Shown here one piece after another: positions 1 to 9,111 of a stretch of DNA of 64,000 bases. Position 1 is the stretch's first letter, and the number at the start of each line of letters is the position of its first letter. Location: assembly GCF_008365295.1 (NCBI RefSeq), contig NZ_CP043505.1:2914001-2978000 (forward strand). Direction: 5' to 3'. Both the position numbers and the translations under genes were made by a program. Below the pieces are notes generated by a model. It searched no databases and was not told the origin of the DNA. It was given only the letters and a program-made list of their open reading frames with translations. This DNA is from Agromyces intestinalis (GTDB lineage Bacteria; Actinomycetota; Actinomycetes; Actinomycetales; Microbacteriaceae).

Positions 1-808
<808 letters not shown>

Positions 809-812
<4 letters not shown>

Positions 813-1942
813 TCGTCCACTCCTTCGATCGCGGTGCGCAGCGCCTCGGCCTGCGTTTCGGGCGGCACGTCGCCGATCCAGGCGCCCATCGCCGCCTCGG
901 ATCCGGCGAGGAACTTGAGCTTGTCGGCCGCGCGCCGCGGGCTCGTGAGCTGCAGGGTGAGCCGAACCTCGTCGCGCCGCTCGTGCACCGGAGCCTGATG
1001 CCACGCCGCGATGTAGGGCGTGGGGGTGTCGTAGAGCGCGTCGATGCCGCGCAGCAGCCGCAGGTAGACCCGGGCGAGCTCGTCGCGCTCGGCCAGCGTC
1101 GTCTCGGCGAGGTCGGGTACGTGCCGGTGCGGCACGAGGTGCACCTCGATCGGCCAGCGGGCGGCGAACGGCACGTAGGCGCTCCAGTGCTCGCCGCGCA
1201 GCAGCACGCGGGGCCCCGCGAGCTCGCGCTCGATCAGGTCGGCCATGAGGGTCGGGCCATACGCGTCGATCGCGTCGAGCAGTCGCTGCGTGCGAGGCGT
1301 CACGTACGGGTACGAGTAGATCTGCCCGTGCGGATGCCCCAGCGTCACGCCGATCGCCTCGCCGCGGTTCTCGAACGGGAACACCTGCTGCACCCCGGGC
1401 AGTGCCGACAACTCGGCGGTGCGCTGCGCCCACGCCTCGATGACCGTGCGGGCGCGCGAGACCGTCTGGGTGCCGAACGACCCCTCGTGGTCGGGTGCGA
1501 AGCACACCACCTCGCAGCGACCGACCGAGGGCAGCGTGCGCTCGAGCCCGATGCTGCGCGTCACCGCGAGCGCCGTCGCCGGATCGGCGTCGGGCGTTCC
1601 CGGTTCGGCGAGGGCGGGGCCGAACGACGGTGAGCGGTTCTCGAACACCGCGACATCGTAGGTGCTCGGGATCTCGGACGGGTTGCCCGGCGATTGCGGT
1701 GCGAGGGGGTCGAGATGCGCGGGCGGCAGGAAGACCCGGTTCTGCCGGGCCGCGGCGATCGAGACCCAATCGCCGGTGAGCGGGTCCTGGCGCATGTGCG
1801 CGGTCGCGGGCCGCGGATCGAGCGCCCGTGCGTCGATGGCGCGCTCGGGTCCGAGCGCCGTGTCGGCGTCGTCGAAGTAGATGAGCTCGCGGCCGTCGGC
1901 GAGACGTGCCCGATGCGTAGCGATGCGAGGGTCGGCGATCAC
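809..1942 (-). CDS. galT: galactose-1-phosphate uridylyltransferase
   Basis: GalT exchanges UMP between UDP-glucose and galactose 1-phosphate. The product is about 377 residues. The catalytic HPHGQ motif, whose second histidine carries the uridylyl group, lies near residue 202. The N-terminal LADGRELIYFDD is typical of actinobacterial GalT. A longer frame begins at a TTG at 1978, but that TTG lies in a good -35 element (TTGTTT). A 17-base spacer and TAGCGT follow, ending 7 bases before the GTG at 1942, so I take the GTG as a leaderless start. The gene heads a galT-galK operon divergent from a DeoR-type repressor. Confidence 0.93.
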
Positions 1943-1949
1943 CCGGCAC

Positions 1950-1978
1950 ACGCTACGCGACTTACGTTTCGCAAACAA
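1950..1978 (-). promoter_or_regulatory. galTK promoter
   Basis: On the minus strand a -35 TTGTTT (1978-1973), a 17-base spacer and a -10 TAGCGT (1955-1950) stand 7 bases before the GTG of galT. There is no Shine-Dalgarno. This arrangement predicts a leaderless galTK transcript and rules out the upstream TTG as a start. Confidence 0.6.
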
Positions 1979-1998
1979 GTCGGTTTCCTATTGCAAAG
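1966..1998. promoter_or_regulatory. candidate DeoR-type operator between galT and the regulator gene
   Basis: An AT-richer stretch in the divergent gap holds two similar half-elements, GTTTCGCAAAC (1966-1976) and GTTTCCTATTGCAAAG (1983-1998). The first is a small palindrome. The stretch overlaps the galTK -35. Its place and form suit binding by the adjacent DeoR-family protein, but no specific consensus was matched. Confidence 0.35.
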
Positions 1999-2004
1999 CG
2001 ACGG

Positions 2005-2874
2005 ATGGCCCGGAAGAATGCCGCTGTGACCGCTCCCGTCGACTCGGCCCGCCGCCGCGAGCTCGCGCTCGCCCTCGTCGGCGAGCGCGGCTTCGTGCGC
2101 GTGACCGACCTCGCCGCGGCGTTCGGGGTCACCGCGGTCACCGCGCGTGCCGACCTCGATGCACTCGAGCGCGTCGGGGAGATCCGTCGTGTGCACGGTG
2201 GCGCGGTGCCCGCTACGAGTTCGGCGACCGACACCCGCCCCGACCGCGAGCCCAGCTTCGAGGAGGCCCTCGCCACGAGCGTCCGCCCGAAGGAGGCGAT
2301 CGGTCGGGCGGCGGCGGCGATGGTCCGAAGCGGCCAGAGCGTCATCCTCGACGTCGGCTCGACCGCATTGCAGGTCGCGCGCGCGCTGCGCGCCCGAGAC
2401 GACCTCGTCGACGTCACGGTGTTCACCAACGGGCTGTCGATCGCGCTCGAGCTCGAGCACGAGATTCCGCGGTTCGCCGTGATCGTCACGGGCGGTTCGC
2501 TGCGCCCGCGACAGCACTCGCTGGTGCATCCGCTCGCCGGATCGATGCTCGACCACATCCACGTCGACGTCGCCTTCATCGGCTGCAACGGCGTCGACCC
2601 GGTACGCGGGATCACGAACGCGAACCTCCCCGAGGCCGAGGTCAAAGCGCTCATGCTGCGCGCGGCCGCGCGCGCGGTCGTGATCGCGGATGCCTCGAAA
2701 CTCGGCGAGGTGCACCTGGGCCGCGTCGCCGGCATCGACGAGGTCGACCTGCTCATCACCGACGAGCAGGCGCCACCGCTGCTCGCCCGCGATCTCGAGA
2801 GCACCGGACTCGCCGTACAGGTGGTGTCGACCGAGGCCGGCGCCGCCGATCCGAGGGCCGATCCGACGCCATAG
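2005..2874 (+). CDS. DeoR/GlpR family transcriptional regulator
   Basis: This is a sugar-metabolism repressor of the DeoR family, about 289 residues. The N-terminal winged helix (residues about 15-65) contains the pattern VTDLAAAFGVTAVTARADL followed by GEIRRVHGGA, the DeoR signature. The C-terminal DeoRC sensor domain, related to sugar-phosphate isomerases, follows. It is divergent from galTK and directly upstream of an aldose 1-epimerase, so control of galactose genes is the likely role (inferred). An internal GTG at 2026 could also serve as start. Its stop codon TAG is also the first part of the next gene's -10 hexamer. Confidence 0.9.
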   Translation: MARKNAAVTAPVDSARRRELALALVGERGFVRVTDLAAAFGVTAVTARADLDALERVGEIRRVHGGAVPATSSATDTRPDREPSFEEALATSVRPKEAIGRAAAAMVRSGQSVILDVGSTALQVARALRARDDLVDVTVFTNGLSIALELEHEIPRFAVIVTGGSLRPRQHSLVHPLAGSMLDHIHVDVAFIGCNGVDPVRGITNANLPEAEVKALMLRAAARAVVIADASKLGEVHLGRVAGIDEVDLLITDEQAPPLLARDLESTGLAVQVVSTEAGAADPRADPTP

Positions 2875-2884
2875 AGTGTTCTCC

Positions 2885-3820
2885 ATGATCCTGCCGACCG
2901 GCGAACAGCACGTCCTCGAGACCTCCACCGCGAGCGGCGACCTCCGCGCCACCGTCACCGGCGTGGCCGCCGCGCTCCGCGAACTCACCATCAACGGCAT
3001 CGACCTGGTCGCGCCCTATCCCGAAGACGCGACGCCCCCGTTCTGTGCGGGCATCGTGCTCGTGCCGTGGCCGAACCGCATCCGCGACGGCCGCTGGAGC
3101 CACGGCGACGAGGTGCACCAGCTCGCGATCACCGAGCCGAAGCTGAACAACGCGATCCACGGACTGCTGCAGTACACCGAGTACGAGGTGGTCGAGCGCG
3201 ACCGCTCGCAGGTGACGCTCGCGGCGACGGTCTTCCCGCAGCTCGGCTACCCGTACCTGCTGCGCACCGGGGTGCGGTACGAGCTCGTCGCCGACGGCCT
3301 GCGGGTGACGCACTACGTCGAGAACCTGGGCGGCGAGGCCGCCCCGGTCGCGGTCGGCACGCACCCCTTCCTGAAGATCGGCGGGGTTCCGACGGAAGAC
3401 CTCGTGCTGCGTCTGGACGCCGCCAGCCACATCGAGGTCGACGAGCGGCTGCTGCCGACCGGCGAGGTGCCGGTCGACGACACCGAGTGGGACTTCCGCG
3501 AGGGGCGCCGCGTCGGCGACGTGTCGCTCGACGACGCGTTCGGCGAGGTCGCCAGCGACGAGGACGGCTTCGTCGAGCACACGCTGACGGCCCCCGACGG
3601 CCGCAGTGTCTCGGTCTGGGCCGAGGAGGAGTTCGCGTTCGTGCAGGTGTTCACGACCCGCGAGTTCCCGGGCGAATCCGGCGACGTGGCGATCGCGGTC
3701 GAGCCGATGACGGCGCCGGCCGAGGCGTTCAACTCGGGGCGCGGCCTGCGCTGGCTCGACCCGGGCGAGGAGTGGCACGCGAGCTGGGGCATCCGGTTCC
3801 GGGGCTTCACCGCCGAGTAG
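2885..3820 (+). CDS. aldose 1-epimerase family protein (galactose mutarotase-like)
   Basis: Aldose 1-epimerases interconvert the anomers of hexoses such as galactose. The protein is 311 residues. It shows NAIHGLL near residue 90, the VGTHPFLKIG segment near 155 with a catalytic-type histidine, and a C-terminal EPMTAPAEAFNSG that carries the conserved acidic residue. The -10-like TAGAGT at 2872-2877 ends 7 bases before the ATG and there is no Shine-Dalgarno, so the message is probably leaderless. The context with galT and galK suggests galactose as substrate, although related proteins act on other sugars or on hexose 6-phosphates. Confidence 0.85.
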   Translation: MILPTGEQHVLETSTASGDLRATVTGVAAALRELTINGIDLVAPYPEDATPPFCAGIVLVPWPNRIRDGRWSHGDEVHQLAITEPKLNNAIHGLLQYTEYEVVERDRSQVTLAATVFPQLGYPYLLRTGVRYELVADGLRVTHYVENLGGEAAPVAVGTHPFLKIGGVPTEDLVLRLDAASHIEVDERLLPTGEVPVDDTEWDFREGRRVGDVSLDDAFGEVASDEDGFVEHTLTAPDGRSVSVWAEEEFAFVQVFTTREFPGESGDVAIAVEPMTAPAEAFNSGRGLRWLDPGEEWHASWGIRFRGFTAE

Positions 3821-3841
3821 CACCGCACACCGCAGGCGCAG

Positions 3842-5020
3842 TCAGGCGGCGCAGTCGCCCGACGACACCGACTCGGTCAGGGCCGGCGCCTCGGCGACGA
3901 GCGGCGCGAGCGTCGCCGGCGAGATCGCGTAGCCGACGTTCGCGACCTGCTCGCTCTTGGCGAAGACGACGCCGGCGACCCGGCCGTCGAGGTCGAGCAG
4001 CGGCCCACCCGAGTTGCCGTGCTCGACGCGCGCCGCGAGCGTCACCACATCACGCGTCGACGACACCCCGTCGACCTCCACGGTGAGCGGGCCGGCCGCG
4101 AGCACGCGGGCGGGCTCCAGCGTGAGCGGGCCGCCGAACGGATGCCCCGCCACGACGCCGTCCGAGCCGTCCGCGGGCGGGTCGGCGACCTCGAGGGGCG
4201 CCGCGTCGAGCCCGGGCGCGTACACGACGGCGAGGTCGTCGGCGATGTCGAACGCGACGACCCGCCCGGCGACCGGAAGCCGCCCCGGCGCCTCGACGAT
4301 CGGCTCGGTGACGCCCGCGACGACGTGCGCGTTGGTGACGACGTGCTCGGGCGCGACGACGAAGCCCGAGCCCACGAGATCTCGCCCGCATCGGTAGGCC
4401 GGCCCGGTGATGCGCACGACCGACTCGGATGCCTCGGCGATCGCCGCGCGGTCGACGGCGACGTCGGGGATCTCGGGCGGCGTGGTCGGGCCGCCGAGCA
4501 CCTCGGTGAGCCACGGCACCGCCCCGTCGAGGGTCGCGGTGCGCACTTCGGCGACGAAGCGGTCGACGGGCTCGGGCGTGAGGGCGTCGATGCCGCGCAG
4601 CACGAACGACGACGAGAGCGCGGGGGAGAGCACCGGCACGCCCATGCGTGCGACGCCGGTGCCGACGATCGTCGCCGCGAGCGCCGCCACGAGCAAACCC
4701 GCGATGGCCCCGAGGATCCGGTCGAACCATCCGAGCTTCACCGCCTTCGCGCCGCGTCGCAGCGCTCTGCCGATGGCCGCGCCGGCCGCGCTGCCGGCCG
4801 CGAGCGCGAGCACGCCGACCGCGAGGGCGGCGGCGACCCGCAGTTCGGGCACCGGCATCCAGCCGACCGCGAGCGGCATGAGGAACCACGCGGCGACGCC
4901 GCCCGCGAGCAGTCCGACCAGGCCGCCGGCGGTGCGCAGCAGGCCGGCGCGGAATCCGTTCGCGACCGCGGCCACCAGCAGCAGGACGAGCAGCGCGTCG
5001 ACGATCAGCGTCCAGGTCAC
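3842..5020 (-). CDS. MarP-like membrane serine protease (CvpA domain plus trypsin-like domain)
   Basis: The 392-residue protein starts with a CvpA-type membrane region of about four helices (residues 1-125) and ends in a trypsin-like protease domain (about 195-392) that should face the cell exterior. The catalytic triad is visible: His in TNAHVV near residue 231, Asp in DIADDLAVV near 262, and Ser in HGNSGGP near 335. This is the layout of mycobacterial MarP, which processes a peptidoglycan hydrolase and protects against acid and oxidative stress. The GTG start has a GAGAGGA Shine-Dalgarno. The gene is monocistronic and divergent from the LLM oxidoreductase. The substrate in this organism is unknown. 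Confidence 0.87.
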   Translation of the reverse strand: MTWTLIVDALLVLLLVAAVANGFRAGLLRTAGGLVGLLAGGVAAWFLMPLAVGWMPVPELRVAAALAVGVLALAAGSAAGAAIGRALRRGAKAVKLGWFDRILGAIAGLLVAALAATIVGTGVARMGVPVLSPALSSSFVLRGIDALTPEPVDRFVAEVRTATLDGAVPWLTEVLGGPTTPPEIPDVAVDRAAIAEASESVVRITGPAYRCGRDLVGSGFVVAPEHVVTNAHVVAGVTEPIVEAPGRLPVAGRVVAFDIADDLAVVYAPGLDAAPLEVADPPADGSDGVVAGHPFGGPLTLEPARVLAAGPLTVEVDGVSSTRDVVTLAARVEHGNSGGPLLDLDGRVAGVVFAKSEQVANVGYAISPATLAPLVAEAPALTESVSSGDCAA

Positions 5021-5200
5021 GGTCGTCCTCTCGGGTCGGGAAGGGGCTCTCGGTCGGGCAGGGTCCTACGCTCTCGCATCCGGCTCCGAAGGCGCTGAGA
5101 TGCGTCGGCGTGGAGCCGGGGCGGCGGTCGGCTAGGGTCGAGTGGGCCCGGCCCCCGTTCGGGTCGTGGCTCACCGCCTGCACACGATGAGGAGTGACGG

Positions 5201-6250
5201 ATGCGCGTCGGGATGTTCCTGAACTACGCCGGAGGATTCCGCGAGGTCGCCGACGAGGTGGCCGAGCTCGAAGCAGGCGGGGTCGACCTCATCGCCGTGC
5301 CAGAGGCCTACTCGTTCGACGCGGTCAGCCAGCTGGGCTTCCTCGCCGCACGCACCTCGCGGATGACGCTGATGAGCGGCATCCTGCAGCTCTACACCCG
5401 AACGCCGAGCCTCACCGCGATGACCGCCGCAGGCCTCGACTACGTCTCCGACGGCCGGTTCGAACTCGGCATCGGGGCATCCGGTCCGCAGGTCATCGAG
5501 GGCTTCCACGGGGTGCCGTACGACGCGCCGCTCGGGCGCACCCGCGAGATCATCGACATCTGCCGGCAGGTGTGGCGTCGCGAGCCGGTGGTGCACCAGG
5601 GGCGCAACTACCGCATCCCGCTGCCCGAGGGCGAGGGTACGGGCCTCGGCAAGCCGCTGAAGCTCATCAACCACCCCGTTCGCGACCGCATCCCGATCAC
5701 GGTCGCCGCCCTCGGCGCGAAGTCGGTCGAGCAGACCGCGGCGATCGCCGACGGCTGGCTGCCGATGTTCTTCCACCCCGAGCGGGCCCGCGACGTGTGG
5801 GGCGCGGCGCTCGACGCCGGCCTCGCGCGCCGTTCGGCCGACCTCGCACCGCTCGATGTGTTCGCCAGCCCGGCCCTCGCGATCACCGACCGGCCAGAGC
5901 TCATCGAGGCCGCCTACGCCGCGGTGAAGCCGAACCTGGCGCTCTACATCGGCGGCATGGGCGCACGCGGCAAGAACTTCTACAACGACCTGGTCTCGGG
6001 TTACGGCTTCGCTGACGAGGCCCGGCTCATCCAAGACCTCTACCTCGACGGCCGCCGCGACGAGGCGATCGCCGCGGTGCCCGACGACCTCGTTCGCGCG
6101 GTCAACCTGATCGGTCCGGCAGCCGAGGTCGCCGAGCGGGTCGCGGCGTTCGCGGCGGCGGGCGTCACCACGCTGACGGTCACCCCGCTCGCGCGGTCGT
6201 CGCAGGAGCGCGTCGCGCTGATGTCGGGGTTCCGCGCACTGGTGGGCTGA
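5201..6250 (+). CDS. LLM-class (F420-dependent type) oxidoreductase
   Basis: This is a 349-residue TIM-barrel protein of the bacterial luciferase-like superfamily. Actinobacterial members mostly use coenzyme F420 or FMN. It has the usual N-terminal MRVGMFLNY strand, an AVPEAYSFDAVSQLGFLAART segment, and a GASGPQVIEGFHGVPYD region like F420-dependent dehydrogenases. It is well spaced from a GAGGAG ribosome site. A -10-like TAGGGT lies about 60 bases upstream. It has no operon partner. The substrate cannot be told from sequence. Confidence 0.85.
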   Translation: MRVGMFLNYAGGFREVADEVAELEAGGVDLIAVPEAYSFDAVSQLGFLAARTSRMTLMSGILQLYTRTPSLTAMTAAGLDYVSDGRFELGIGASGPQVIEGFHGVPYDAPLGRTREIIDICRQVWRREPVVHQGRNYRIPLPEGEGTGLGKPLKLINHPVRDRIPITVAALGAKSVEQTAAIADGWLPMFFHPERARDVWGAALDAGLARRSADLAPLDVFASPALAITDRPELIEAAYAAVKPNLALYIGGMGARGKNFYNDLVSGYGFADEARLIQDLYLDGRRDEAIAAVPDDLVRAVNLIGPAAEVAERVAAFAAAGVTTLTVTPLARSSQERVALMSGFRALVG

Positions 6251-6526
6251 CCCCCGAACGGGCCTAGCGTGCGCGGCGATGCGGGGTTACCGTGTTCTCA
6301 CGCACACATCGACGTGTCGCGGCTCGGACACGACGGAGTGGGCGAAGGGGAAACCTGGGGAGGAGCCGCTGTGACGGAACGCTCGAAGCCGCGAGGTCGG
6401 CGACGGTGATCCGTCGCCCGCGCTGCTGATCGAGCGTCCCGCCCGGCGGTGCCCCGGGACCGACTTCGACGGGCCTTCGCAACCGACCTTCGCGACGGGC
6501 GTCGCGGGAGGCCGGGGATCAGCGTG

Positions 6527-6532
6527 TACACT
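6527..6532 (+). promoter_or_regulatory. -10 element of padR
   Basis: TACACT fits the TANNNT pattern and lies next to the palindrome that follows. Transcription would start inside the operator, the usual way a PadR repressor blocks its own gene. No clear -35 is seen. Confidence 0.45.
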
Positions 6533-6556
6533 CGATTAGTCGATCTGGACTAATCG
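6533..6556. promoter_or_regulatory. perfect palindrome, probable PadR operator
   Basis: CGATTAGTC and GACTAATCG form a perfect 9-base inverted repeat around a 6-base centre. It sits just downstream of the -10 and 17 bases before the padR start codon. It is the only strong palindrome in the region, which makes it the likely autoregulatory site for padR and its exporter gene. Confidence 0.65.
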
Positions 6557-6572
6557 GAGTGGAGTACTGCGC

Positions 6573-7190
6573 ATGACATCCGCTGCATTCCGGCTCACCC
6601 CGCTCGCCGTGACGGCGCTCGCCCTCCTCGAAGAAGGGCCGATGCATCCGTACGAGATGCTGCAGCTGCTGAACCTGCGCGGCAAGGCAGCCCTGTTGCA
6701 GATCAAGCCGCCGTCGCTGTACCACTCGATGAACCGGCTCGTCGAAGTCGGCTTCGTCACCGTCCACGGCACCGAACGCGAGGGCAACCGACCGGAGCGC
6801 ACCGTGTACGCGCTCACCGCGGCCGGCCGGGCGGCGTACATCGCGTGGGTTCGGGTGCGGCTCGACGACCCGGCCAGCCCGCAGGAGTTCGCCGTCGCGC
6901 TCGCCGAGTGCCACAACCTCGGCCCCGACGAGGTCGCCGCGGTGCTCGGGCGTCGCTGCGATCGGATCGTCGCCGATCTCGCCGAGCTCGACGACCAGCT
7001 CGCCGCCGCACGGGCGCGGGCGCTCCCCGAAGCCTTCCTCCTCGAATCCGACCGGCGGCGCGCCATGCTCGCCGCCGACCTCGCCTGGACCTCCGACCTG
7101 CTCCGTCGCCTCGACGCCGACGAGGTCGTCTGGTCGCTCGACGACCCGCGCGCGGGCGCACCCCTGCACGCTCGAAAGGAACACTCATGA
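6573..7190 (+). CDS. PadR family transcriptional regulator
   Basis: This is a 205-residue PadR-type repressor. The N-terminal winged helix carries the family pattern LAVTALALLEEGPMHPYEM (residues 11-29) and QIKPPSLYHSMNRLVEVGFV. The C-terminal helical dimerisation domain follows from about residue 90. A GGAGTGGAG ribosome site precedes the ATG. The stop codon overlaps the exporter start as ATGA, so regulator and pump are co-translated. PadR proteins commonly sense the compounds their neighbouring pump exports. Confidence 0.92.
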   Translation: MTSAAFRLTPLAVTALALLEEGPMHPYEMLQLLNLRGKAALLQIKPPSLYHSMNRLVEVGFVTVHGTEREGNRPERTVYALTAAGRAAYIAWVRVRLDDPASPQEFAVALAECHNLGPDEVAAVLGRRCDRIVADLAELDDQLAAARARALPEAFLLESDRRRAMLAADLAWTSDLLRRLDADEVVWSLDDPRAGAPLHARKEHS

Positions 7191-8704
7191 CCGAACCCCT
7201 CACCGGGTCGACCGCGGCTCAGGCCGCTCCGCCCGCCCGCAGTCCGTGGCCCGGCCTCTGGGCCCTCGTCATCGGCTTCTTCATGATCCTGGTCGACACC
7301 ACGATCGTGTCGGTGGCGAACCCCGCGATCAAGGCCGCGCTCGACCCCGACAGCGCGAACCTCGACAACGTGGTGTGGGTGACGAGCGCGTACCTCCTCG
7401 CGTACGCGGTGCCGCTGCTCATCACCGGGCGCCTCGGCGACCGCTTCGGTCCGAGGACGATCTACCTGATCGGTCTCGCGGTGTTCACCGCCGCGTCGCT
7501 CTGGTGCGGGCTGTCCGAGACGCTCGAGGGCCTGATCGCCGCGCGCGCCGTGCAGGGCCTCGGCGCGGCGATGATGACGCCGCAGACGATGGCGGTCATC
7601 ACGCGCACCTTCCCGGCGAACCGCCGTGGTGCGGCGATGGGGCTCTGGGGCGCGACCGCCGGTGTGGCGACGCTCGTCGGACCGCTCGCCGGCGGCCTGC
7701 TCGTCGACGGGTTCGGTTGGGAGTGGATCTTCTTCATCAACGTGCCCGTCGGGGTGATCGGCTTCGTGCTCGCCTGGATCCTGGTGCCGAAGCTCGAGAC
7801 CCACCGGCACCGGTTCGACGTCGTCGGGGTGGTGCTGAGCGCCGTCGCGCTGTTCCTCATCGTCTTCGGCCTGCAGGAGGGCGAGAAGTACGACTGGGGT
7901 CCGATCTGGGGCCCGATCACGGTCTGGGAGCTCATCGCGGCCGGCGTCGTCGTGCTCGCGCTCTTCGTCTGGCAGCAGGCCCGCACCAAGAGCGAGCCGC
8001 TCGTACCGCTCGCGCTGTTCCGCGACCGCAACTTCTCGGTCGCGAACCTGGGCATCGCGACGGTCGGCTTCACCGTCACGAGCATGGCGCTGCCGCAGAT
8101 GTTCTACCTGCAGCTCGCGCGCGGCCTCACCCCGACCGAGTCGGCGCTGCTGCTCATCCCGATGGCGGTGCTCGCGGGTGTGCTCGCCCCGCCGGCCGGC
8201 AAGCTGCTCGACCGCATCGACCCCCGCTTCATGCTGGTGCCCGCACTCGCGCTGCTGTCGCTCTCGCTGTTCTGGTACGCCGCGCTGATGGGGCCGGACA
8301 CGCCGGTCTGGATGTTCCTCCTGCCGTCGGCCGTCCTCGGCATCGCGAACGCCGGCATGTGGGGGCCGCTGGCCACCACCGCGACCCGCAATCTCGCGCC
8401 GCGACAGGCGGGCGCCGGTGCGGGCATCTACAACACCACCCGCACCATCGGCTCGGTGCTCGGGTCGGCCGCGATCGCCGCGTTCATGCAGAACCGCCTC
8501 GAGGCGAACCTGCCCGGCGCGGGCGATGCGGCATCCGGCTTCGGCGACGCGGGCGGTGCGATGCCGCCGTTCGTGCTCGAGGGCTTCTCGCAGGCGATGG
8601 CGCAGTCGGTGCTGCTGCCGGCGTTCGTCATCCTGGTCGGTGTCATCGCCGTCTGCTTCATGAAGAAGCCGGCCGGGCTCGGCATACCCGCAGCACGCGA
8701 CTGA
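7187..8704 (+). CDS. DHA2-family MFS drug/proton antiporter
   Basis: This is a 505-residue transporter of the 14-helix DHA2 family (EmrB/QacA type). It shows VDTTIVSVANPAIKAAL in helix 1 (the DHA2 D-T-T-I-V motif), GRLGDRFGPRTIY as motif A near residue 78, and GPLAGGLLVDGFGWEWIFFINVPVG near 165 as the motif C and loop region. It should export hydrophobic drugs or metabolites in exchange for protons. It is coupled to padR by a 4-base overlap and ends at a strong hairpin terminator. The substrate is unknown. Confidence 0.9.
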   Translation: MTEPLTGSTAAQAAPPARSPWPGLWALVIGFFMILVDTTIVSVANPAIKAALDPDSANLDNVVWVTSAYLLAYAVPLLITGRLGDRFGPRTIYLIGLAVFTAASLWCGLSETLEGLIAARAVQGLGAAMMTPQTMAVITRTFPANRRGAAMGLWGATAGVATLVGPLAGGLLVDGFGWEWIFFINVPVGVIGFVLAWILVPKLETHRHRFDVVGVVLSAVALFLIVFGLQEGEKYDWGPIWGPITVWELIAAGVVVLALFVWQQARTKSEPLVPLALFRDRNFSVANLGIATVGFTVTSMALPQMFYLQLARGLTPTESALLLIPMAVLAGVLAPPAGKLLDRIDPRFMLVPALALLSLSLFWYAALMGPDTPVWMFLLPSAVLGIANAGMWGPLATTATRNLAPRQAGAGAGIYNTTRTIGSVLGSAAIAAFMQNRLEANLPGAGDAASGFGDAGGAMPPFVLEGFSQAMAQSVLLPAFVILVGVIAVCFMKKPAGLGIPAARD

Positions 8705-8714
8705 GGTGTTGATG

Positions 8715-8751
8715 CGAGTGCCGACCATCCGTGACGGACGGTCGGCACTCG
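8715..8751 (+). terminator. hairpin terminator after the exporter gene
   Basis: CGAGTGCCGACC (8715-8726) pairs with GGTCGGCACTCG (8740-8751). A short inner stem TCCG/CGGA caps the hairpin. It lies between the exporter and the opposite-strand tRNA-Lys and could serve both directions. Confidence 0.75.
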
Positions 8752-8762
8752 TCATCGAGGAG

Positions 8763-8835
8763 TACCCCCGGTGGGGCTCGAACCCACGACCCGCGACTTA
8801 AAAGGACGCTGCTCTGCCAACTGAGCTACAGGGGT
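8763..8835 (-). tRNA. tRNA-Lys (anticodon UUU)
   Basis: The 73-base cloverleaf has a 7-pair acceptor stem (one U-G), a GCUC/GAGC D-stem, a perfect GUGGG/CCCAC T-stem, and an anticodon loop CUUUUAA that gives UUU. The discriminator is A and no CCA is encoded. The anticodon stem GCGUC/GUCGC holds a U-U mismatch at pair 30-40, which is unusual. Confidence 0.92.
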
Positions 8836-8867
8836 GCGATATCGCTTATTCAGCGTAACTTATCGAT

Positions 8868-9101
8868 GTGAAGACCTGCTCTGCATGCCGTCGATCGCTC
8901 CCCGCTTCGGAATTCAACCGGCGCCTGCGATCGCCGGACGGCCTGCAGACCTCTTGCCGCGCATGCAACCGAGCGCGCGAGATCGCCTGCTGCGACGTTC
9001 GCTGTCGCAACTGCCACGCGCGCATCACCTACGACCGCATGGGTACGAGCTGGAGGCTGGAGAGGTCCGCACCCGACTCCGCCGTCGGCCCCGCGGAGTA
9101 G
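8868..9101 (+). CDS. small zinc-ribbon protein
   Basis: This is a 77-residue protein with four CxxC-type pairs: CSAC (residues 4-7), CRAC (about 30-33), CC near 41, and CRNC near 46. The N-terminal half, KTCSACRRSLPASEFNRR then a C-R-x-C-N-R segment, resembles the zinc-finger start of HNH-type recombination endonucleases and phage-like small proteins, but no nuclease core follows. TAACTT (8856-8861) ends 6 bases before the GTG, so a leaderless message is likely and supports a real gene. The function is unknown. Confidence 0.6.
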   Translation: MKTCSACRRSLPASEFNRRLRSPDGLQTSCRACNRAREIACCDVRCRNCHARITYDRMGTSWRLERSAPDSAVGPAE

Positions 9102-9111
9102 GGTGTCGGGG

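Larger units (their letters stand above)
6251..6572. other. intergenic region upstream of padR
   Basis: This 322-base stretch holds no convincing gene. Its right end carries the padR promoter and operator. The rest (6251-6520) has no clear hairpin or repeat, although it may contain the end of the LLM oxidoreductase transcript. Confidence 0.6.

Noticed and set aside
1943-1978. TTG at 1978 as the start of galT
   Set aside because: It forms part of a good -35 element whose -10 lies 17 bases downstream, so it cannot be translated from that promoter. A weak AGGAAA stands before it, but the GTG at 1942 fits the leaderless spacing.
6536-8755. A 739-residue open frame opposite padR and the exporter
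   Set aside because: It is a shadow of high-GC coding sequence on the other strand and has no domain, start signal or promoter. Similar frames of 877-887 residues opposite gpmA/ygfZ-like and ispDF/cysS were discarded for the same reason.
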